Source of the DNA: Dictyobacter formicarum
GTDB lineage: Bacteria; Chloroflexota; Ktedonobacteria; Ktedonobacterales; Ktedonobacteraceae
DNA length: 64,000 nt
Direction of reading: 5' to 3'
Assembly (NCBI RefSeq): GCF_016587435.1
Contig: NZ_BNJJ01000003.1
Span: 186,001-250,000 of the forward strand
The notes under the pieces were generated by a model. The model saw nothing but the letters and a program-made list of their open reading frames with translations. It ran no database searches and was not told where the DNA came from. Positions within the stretch are counted from its first letter, which is position 1. The number at the start of each line of letters is the position of its first letter. Positions 60,142 to 64,000 of the stretch are shown in pieces. The position numbers and the translations under genes were made by a program.

Positions 60142-61029
60142 CTATACCTCTGCTCCGACATGTGTTCTACTTGGTTTTTTCGCTCTGCCTTTGCTCGGGC
60201 TCGTCACGCTTGTTTGTCGCCTCTGTTTCCAGTCGTTCAGGGCTTCCTTGTATTCGAGAAGCATCCTGTTCTCTGACGATTCAATGTCTAGCTCAAAGGT
60301 GAAGCGCCCTGTGCTCACTTCCTTGAACGTGCTAAAACCTGCGTGCCTGATTATCCTGATACCCGATGGGGTATTGCTGGCCGCATAAACTTTGGCTATC
60401 TCGATGCCGCTTTCTCCCCAACTTGTGAGGGTCCTGGAGAAGTTCTCCAGCAGGATTTGAGCGTATGTGCCCCTCCTGGCCGGGGGAACTGTCGGCGTGG
60501 TAGCCAGGTCAATGATGATGCACTCAAGAGGCTTTCCAGGGTCAAAAGTTTCTACGTTTTCTGCCCCCAGCAACCACCCTCTCGTACCTTCCTTGAATTG
60601 CTCTATGGCCTGGTGCTCCAAGGGGAAAATGTTGATGTACGCGACCAAGTGATCACCGTCATACAAGTGATAGGTGGAGTCGGGGTTCTTTTCCCTGAAT
60701 GCTCGTCTCAGTGCTACAGCTTCGGGAAGTCCAGCTCTGGAACCGAAAACAAGACATGCGAGCTCCACTTCAGCATCCATATCATTAACGGTGGCTTTTC
60801 TGTACTCTAGCCCTATCGCCCTCTCCGCCAGCATTGTTGCCTCGATTTGACCTGCTAGCTTGTTAATGGCTTGCTTCGAGTAGACAGGGTGTCTTCTCCC
60901 TGGCAGGTAGACTCTCTTTACACGCTCCGTTTTTCCCCAGTATTGGAAGGTATCTTCATCTATTCCTAATACTTTTCTCGCGTCTGCAGCTGAATAATAC
61001 AGCTCAGCTAATTCTTTACTAAGTTTCAT
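60142..61029 (-). CDS. HTH-GNAT fusion protein, likely regulator of the adjacent operon
   Basis: The start at 61029 has AAGGAAGGG 5-6 nt upstream; the longer frame runs through the operator region. The 295-residue protein has an N-terminal MerR/excisionase-like HTH (YYSAADARKVLGIDEDTFQYW, YLPGRRHPVYSKQAINKLA in parts). A GNAT-like acetyltransferase domain follows (YRKATVNDMDAEVELACLVF, CIIIDLATTPTVPPARRGTY, AASNTPSGIRIIRHAGF), then a basic tail (KQRRQTSVTSPSKGRAKK). It is divergent from the lytic-transglycosylase operon. The GNAT domain may sense acetyl-CoA or modify a protein (inference). Confidence 0.75.
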   Translation of the reverse strand: MKLSKELAELYYSAADARKVLGIDEDTFQYWGKTERVKRVYLPGRRHPVYSKQAINKLAGQIEATMLAERAIGLEYRKATVNDMDAEVELACLVFGSRAGLPEAVALRRAFREKNPDSTYHLYDGDHLVAYINIFPLEHQAIEQFKEGTRGWLLGAENVETFDPGKPLECIIIDLATTPTVPPARRGTYAQILLENFSRTLTSWGESGIEIAKVYAASNTPSGIRIIRHAGFSTFKEVSTGRFTFELDIESSENRMLLEYKEALNDWKQRRQTSVTSPSKGRAKKPSRTHVGAEV

Positions 61030-61075
61030 ATTACCCTTCCTTTGGCCTCTAAGGATTTTCCTGATTTTAAGTATA

Positions 61076-61260
61076 GTATACATTTTATGAAATGTATACA
61101 TTTTACGGTTCCGACATTATTTCCGAATTATCTGGATTTCCGACACTAGGAATTTCCCATTTTTACGGATTTTACGGATTATCTTGACATTCAGGATTTT
61201 GTCGTGGTACTATATTGGCAGGGGTTCCGGATTTTACGGAATTTCCAGAAAGTTTGAATT
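61076..61260 (+). promoter_or_regulatory. Divergent promoter with repeated operator-like motifs
   Basis: A 10-bp palindrome (GTATACATTT, 61076-61085, with 61090-61099) overlaps a TATACT box for the reverse gene. TTGACA at 61184-61189 and TACTAT at 61208-61213 (18-nt spacer) form a promoter toward the plus-strand operon. GGATTTTACGGA-type motifs occur at about 61166-61180 and 61229-61240, plus several TTCCG or CGGAA half-sites between 61107 and 61241. One forms the inverted repeat TTCCG-N7-CGGAA. They look like binding sites for a dimeric regulator, probably the HTH-GNAT protein. Confidence 0.55.
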
Positions 61261-61397
61261 TCTTGGTAGAGAAGTGTTGAGCTAGAGTTGGCAGACCCTA
61301 GCCCAACGGTTGAGCAACTAGTTTCGCCAGTGTAGCAATAACCAGGTCCTCACTGTGCATTCTTGCACATAGGTCCTGGCTGAGGCAAGGAGGTCCT

Positions 61398-61904
61398 ATG
61401 CGCAAACTGCTTCTTATCGGGCTGGTGATCGTGGCCGCTGCTGCTTTGTATCCCTCGTTTCAGGCAGTGGCCCAGCACCAATCAAGTGCGAAAACGTCCA
61501 TACCCTCCTATGTATCTATGGCTCGCCAAGCGGCGACGGATGCAGGCATTTCACCTGATCTCTTTGAGCGACAGATTGAGCAAGAGAGCAAGTTTGATCC
61601 TCGTGCGCTCTCTCCAGCTGGTGCGCAAGGGATTGCACAGTTTATGCCTGCAACCGCTCGTGCTCTTGGCATTGATCCCTGGAACCCTGAACAGGCCCTC
61701 AAGGGAGCGGCTCGTCTCATGGCAACCTACAACAAGCAGTACCACGGCAATTATGCGGCCGCCCTGGCTGCTTATAATGCTGGCCCTGGTGCGGTTAAGA
61801 CGGCTGTTGATCAGTGTCGATCACAGTGGCAACGTTGCCTCCCTGCGGAAACTCAACATTATATCGCTGTCATTCTAGCTGGACAACGGGAGACGCACTC
61901 ATGA
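61398..61904 (+). CDS. Secreted/anchored lytic transglycosylase (SLT domain)
   Basis: The 168-residue protein has an N-terminal hydrophobic segment (RKLLLIGLVIVAAAALYPSF) acting as signal or anchor. An SLT goose-lysozyme-like domain follows, with catalytic Glu in RQIEQESKFDPRALS, SPAGAQGIAQFMPATARALG and YAAALAAYNAGPGAV. It cuts peptidoglycan between MurNAc and GlcNAc. Small versions like this are common in conjugative and phage-like elements, where they open the wall for a transfer apparatus. The ribosome-binding site is AAGGAGG. Its stop overlaps the next start (ATGA at 61901-61904). Confidence 0.9.
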   Translation: MRKLLLIGLVIVAAAALYPSFQAVAQHQSSAKTSIPSYVSMARQAATDAGISPDLFERQIEQESKFDPRALSPAGAQGIAQFMPATARALGIDPWNPEQALKGAARLMATYNKQYHGNYAAALAAYNAGPGAVKTAVDQCRSQWQRCLPAETQHYIAVILAGQRETHS

Positions 61905-62089
61905 CGTTTCGTGCTTCGCGTGGCACGTATACACATCTCTGCATCCATTGTGGCGGACTGGCTTATCAGCAATGTTGCAGGTGTGAAGCTCCGCTCTGCG
62001 GCTCCTGTGCTCTGACGGTTCACCGTCGCGTCTATTGTCAAAACTGCGGTCCGGTTAAAAAACGTGTGCAGAAACAATCAAGCAAATAA
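61901..62089 (+). CDS. Small zinc-finger protein
   Basis: This 62-residue protein starts by ATGA overlap with the transglycosylase gene. It has four Cys pairs or Cys/His sets (LCIHCGGLAYQQCCRCEAPL, CGSCALTVHRRVYCQNCG), a pattern like two interleaved zinc sites (B-box/RING-like spacing). The basic tail (KKRVQKQSSK) could touch nucleic acid. No function is known; coupling with the transglycosylase suggests the same element function. Confidence 0.75.
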   Translation: MTFRASRGTYTHLCIHCGGLAYQQCCRCEAPLCGSCALTVHRRVYCQNCGPVKKRVQKQSSK

Positions 62090-62108
62090 CAGAAAGAAGA
62101 GGTGCTCT

Positions 62109-62510
62109 ATGGCTCTAGTATTAACAGGTATCGTGAATGGCATTCGTCCCGTTGGTGGGACCATTGAAAAAGGCTCCCGCGCTGGTGAGCAGTGGCATTT
62201 CCTCTCCATGGAAATTACTGATCCTCGCTATGGTCGCGTCTACTCCTGCCAGCTGCGTAGCAATGACCGCCAGTATAAGGACCTGGTCGAATCGAAACCG
62301 GGGAAGGATGACAAAGGGCGCGATATCGAGATTCACACCCTCAAAAAAGAGTTGGCTGGTCACAAGGTCAAAGTCACCTTTGTCAGCCAGACCGCCGGTG
62401 AACGCGAGATCGAGGACAAGAACTCCGGCGACAAGCAGACCATTCTGCAGATCCGCACCCAGGTCACCAATTTACGTGACCTCGGCCTTCCCGAAGACGA
62501 CGACGAATAG
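62109..62510 (+). CDS. Small acidic-tailed protein, possible OB-fold
   Basis: Start 62109 (ALVLTGIVNGIRPVGGTIEK) follows a GAAGAGGTG leader. The 133-residue beta-rich protein reads like a five-strand OB barrel (GEQWHFLSMEITDPRYGRVY, HKVKVTFVSQTAGEREIED, KQTILQIRTQVTNL). It ends in an acidic tip (LPEDDDE), like the C-terminal peptide of single-strand DNA-binding proteins. A ssDNA-binding role within a transfer or replication module is an inference. It lies 20 nt after the zinc-finger gene. Confidence 0.65.
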   Translation: MALVLTGIVNGIRPVGGTIEKGSRAGEQWHFLSMEITDPRYGRVYSCQLRSNDRQYKDLVESKPGKDDKGRDIEIHTLKKELAGHKVKVTFVSQTAGEREIEDKNSGDKQTILQIRTQVTNLRDLGLPEDDDE

Positions 62511-62579
62511 CATGTTGTTGCGGTTGTCCCTGGTGGGATAACCGCTCTCTTCGCTCTCTGAGCAGAAAGGATACACCCC

Positions 62580-63689
62580 ATGGAAGACGCACAGAACTAC
62601 ACCGATACGCAAGAGTTTGCTGACCTGGTCCAAGAGAATCCGGCTGCTGCGTATACCGAGGGCCTGGGACACGCGATCAATACGTCACGTCAGCAGCGCA
62701 CACCTCGGCCAGGCTTCTTCGGTCGGCTGCGCTCGGCCTTTACCAATGACGAGGACCCAGGAGCCGGGGCTGCGGTTCCGCGCACTCCTCGTCCGGCGGC
62801 TCCCCCAACTAGTACTGAGGCGCTGCCTGCGGATTATTCCATTGAGACACAACCAGCAGTCAGCCCGCGCTTGAATACCTCGCTGATGACACCTGAACAG
62901 CTGCGCATCCGGCGTATGAACCTGGTCGAGGGGTCCAAGTTCGGTCGTCCCGCCCATGAGCGGTTTATGCTCTTCCTCCTCAAGTTCTGGCTCTTCCTGG
63001 GGCCGATTGCCTTTGTGGCTCTGACCACGTCAGAGGTGGCTTATGTGCTGACACGCCTGGTGCCAGCTGGTGACACGGCCGATTATGTGATTGCCGGTGG
63101 TGCGCTCTTCATCGACCTGGCCATGATGTTTGTCACCTTCGGCGTTGCCATCAAGCGGCGCGATCTGGAGGAAAAGCGCGAGTCCGGAGGCATTGTCTCC
63201 AAGCGTGAAGAGGGCGAGGTCTGGTTAGGAACGGGCATGTGGTTGGTCTTCGCGCTGATCAATATCATCAGCCAGACGGCCTTTCTGCTGCATGTGATCG
63301 GCCAAAGTCACGACGCTAACATGACGATTCTCTATGTGTTCATCGCCTCGCGTGTCGCCGGTTTCATCCTGGGTGACGCCTCGACCGCTTTCTTCCTCGC
63401 CAAAGTGGACGGCAGCGCCCTCAAGCTGATCGCCCGCGGCGAGCGCGAAAAGGGCGCGATCTATCGCGAGATCGCGCAAGCCGAAGGCGAGCGCAAAACC
63501 ATCGAGGCCAAAGCAGAAGCGGATATTCTGCTGCTGCAGATCAAAGTCCAGCAGGAAAAGGAGGACGCCGAATTTCTCGCCGAATTGAAGCGCCAGGTCT
63601 TTAAAGATATTCTCACGCATCGGCGCGCACCCAACACGCCCGAACTCAGCGAGCCAACCCGTTCCCGTATGCGTCGACTCGATCAATAA
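62580..63689 (+). CDS. Four-helix membrane protein with C-terminal coiled coil, unknown
   Basis: The 369-residue protein has a long Pro-rich cytoplasmic N-terminus (1-120) and about four hydrophobic segments between residues 130 and 285 (FLLKFWLFLGPIAFVALTTS, YVIAGGALFIDLAMMFVTFG, TGMWLVFALINIISQTAFLL, ILYVFIASRVAGFILGDAS). A Glu/Lys/Ala-rich coiled coil follows (AIYREIAQAEGERKTIEAKA). No ATPase motif is seen. It could be a membrane scaffold in a transfer apparatus (inference from neighbours). Confidence 0.7.
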   Translation: MEDAQNYTDTQEFADLVQENPAAAYTEGLGHAINTSRQQRTPRPGFFGRLRSAFTNDEDPGAGAAVPRTPRPAAPPTSTEALPADYSIETQPAVSPRLNTSLMTPEQLRIRRMNLVEGSKFGRPAHERFMLFLLKFWLFLGPIAFVALTTSEVAYVLTRLVPAGDTADYVIAGGALFIDLAMMFVTFGVAIKRRDLEEKRESGGIVSKREEGEVWLGTGMWLVFALINIISQTAFLLHVIGQSHDANMTILYVFIASRVAGFILGDASTAFFLAKVDGSALKLIARGEREKGAIYREIAQAEGERKTIEAKAEADILLLQIKVQQEKEDAEFLAELKRQVFKDILTHRRAPNTPELSEPTRSRMRRLDQ

Positions 63690-63817
63690 CTGTTCTCTCT
63701 TTTCTCTTGAATCTTTTAGCGCCACGCGCCAACCGCCCGGTTCATGAGGTGCGCCCATCGCTCCCGTGTTCCGGGCCTTCTCCCCTCATCCGACACAGAA
63801 CAGAAAGGAGTTCGTCT

Positions 63818-64000
63818 ATGGCTGATCGATCACCCAACACCATCGTTTTCACGACCACTACGACGGCCCACGAAACGGACGCCGAAACAGCCCTCAGGCA
63901 TCCAGGAGCCGAGGCACGTACCCCAACCCTCGGCGACGATCACGCCCGCCCTGCGGCGGTGCGAAGCAAGCGTTCTACCCCGAAGCATGTGCTAGGCTTG
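63818..64000 (+). CDS. Start of an unknown gene running out of the window
   Basis: ATG 63818 has AAAGGAG 8 nt upstream, and the frame stays open to the last base. The 61 visible residues are Thr/Ala/Arg-rich and probably disordered (VFTTTTTAHETDAETALRHP, DDHARPAAVRSKRSTPK). It follows the membrane gene in the same direction after 128 nt and shares its spacing pattern. No family can be named from this part. Confidence 0.6.
   Translation, partial: MADRSPNTIVFTTTTTAHETDAETALRHPGAEARTPTLGDDHARPAAVRSKRSTPKHVLGL

Overview
The window looks like a chromosome segment of a Ktedonobacteria-like member of the Chloroflexota (inference). The reasons are the gene types (a secreted GH92 mannosidase, pentapeptide-protein and IS701/IS1182 relics, a PrsW protease, an actinobacterial-style contractile injection cluster with DUF4157 and DUF6760 proteins), the moderate GC content, and the many decaying tyrosine recombinases. 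No rRNA or universal marker gene is present, so the assignment is tentative.

Layout. Positions 1-5.2 kb: the 3' part of a secreted GH92 alpha-mannosidase, a small unknown gene and a reverse-strand MDR dehydrogenase. Positions 5.6-22.7 kb: one co-directional extracellular contractile injection system (eCIS, Afp/PVC-like). It encodes a two-domain AAA ATPase, a DUF4255 tail-terminator-like protein, sheath, tube, a zinc-ribbon tail-assembly protein, a DUF6760 reading frame without a normal start, a DUF4157 protein, a LysM hub, a VgrG-like spike, a PAAR-like tip, gp25, baseplate J, a gpI-like wedge carrying a beta-propeller, and a fibre. Positions 22.7-26.9 kb, reverse strand: two DUF4157 proteins that look like eCIS cargo. 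They share one N-terminal module and carry different C-terminal domains: one deaminase-like, the other possibly ADP-ribosyltransferase-like. Positions 27.2-30.5 kb: a PrsW protease and small hypotheticals.

Positions 30.6-42.5 kb are mixed: recombinase, RibD and IS1182 relics, an AhpD-like gene whose second active-site Cys codon is TGA, transaldolase, Hsp20, a CaiB-type CoA transferase, an SDR, a PQQ-like propeller, a secreted Ig-like protein and a PLD-family protein. Positions 42.7-47.2 kb hold the most unusual gene: 1345 codons encoding about 1000 residues of unknown sequence fused to an apparently complete primary-type sigma-70 factor, followed by a stand-alone DUF1998 protein. Positions 47.7-55.7 kb: small enzymes and regulators among recombinase and CoiA relics. 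Positions 55.9-58.2 kb: an IS701-type transposase and an HTH protein. Positions 58.5-60.1 kb: a broken xis-int pair ending at a tRNA 3' fragment (att-like site). Positions 60.1-64 kb: an HTH-GNAT regulator opposite an operon with a lytic transglycosylase, a zinc-finger protein, an acidic-tailed protein, a membrane coiled-coil protein and a partial gene, resembling part of an integrative element.

Strongest observations: (1) a slippery G GGG GGA heptamer followed by a 15-bp stem at the stop codon between the eCIS tail-assembly gene and the DUF6760 frame, matching the logic of phage tail-chaperone -1 frameshifting; (2) the giant sigma-70 fusion with its DUF1998 neighbour; (3) the TGA codon at an AhpD active-site Cys, followed by a stem with a GGUC apical loop like a bacterial SECIS; (4) the paired DUF4157 cargo proteins. 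All are read by eye; no search or folding program was run.
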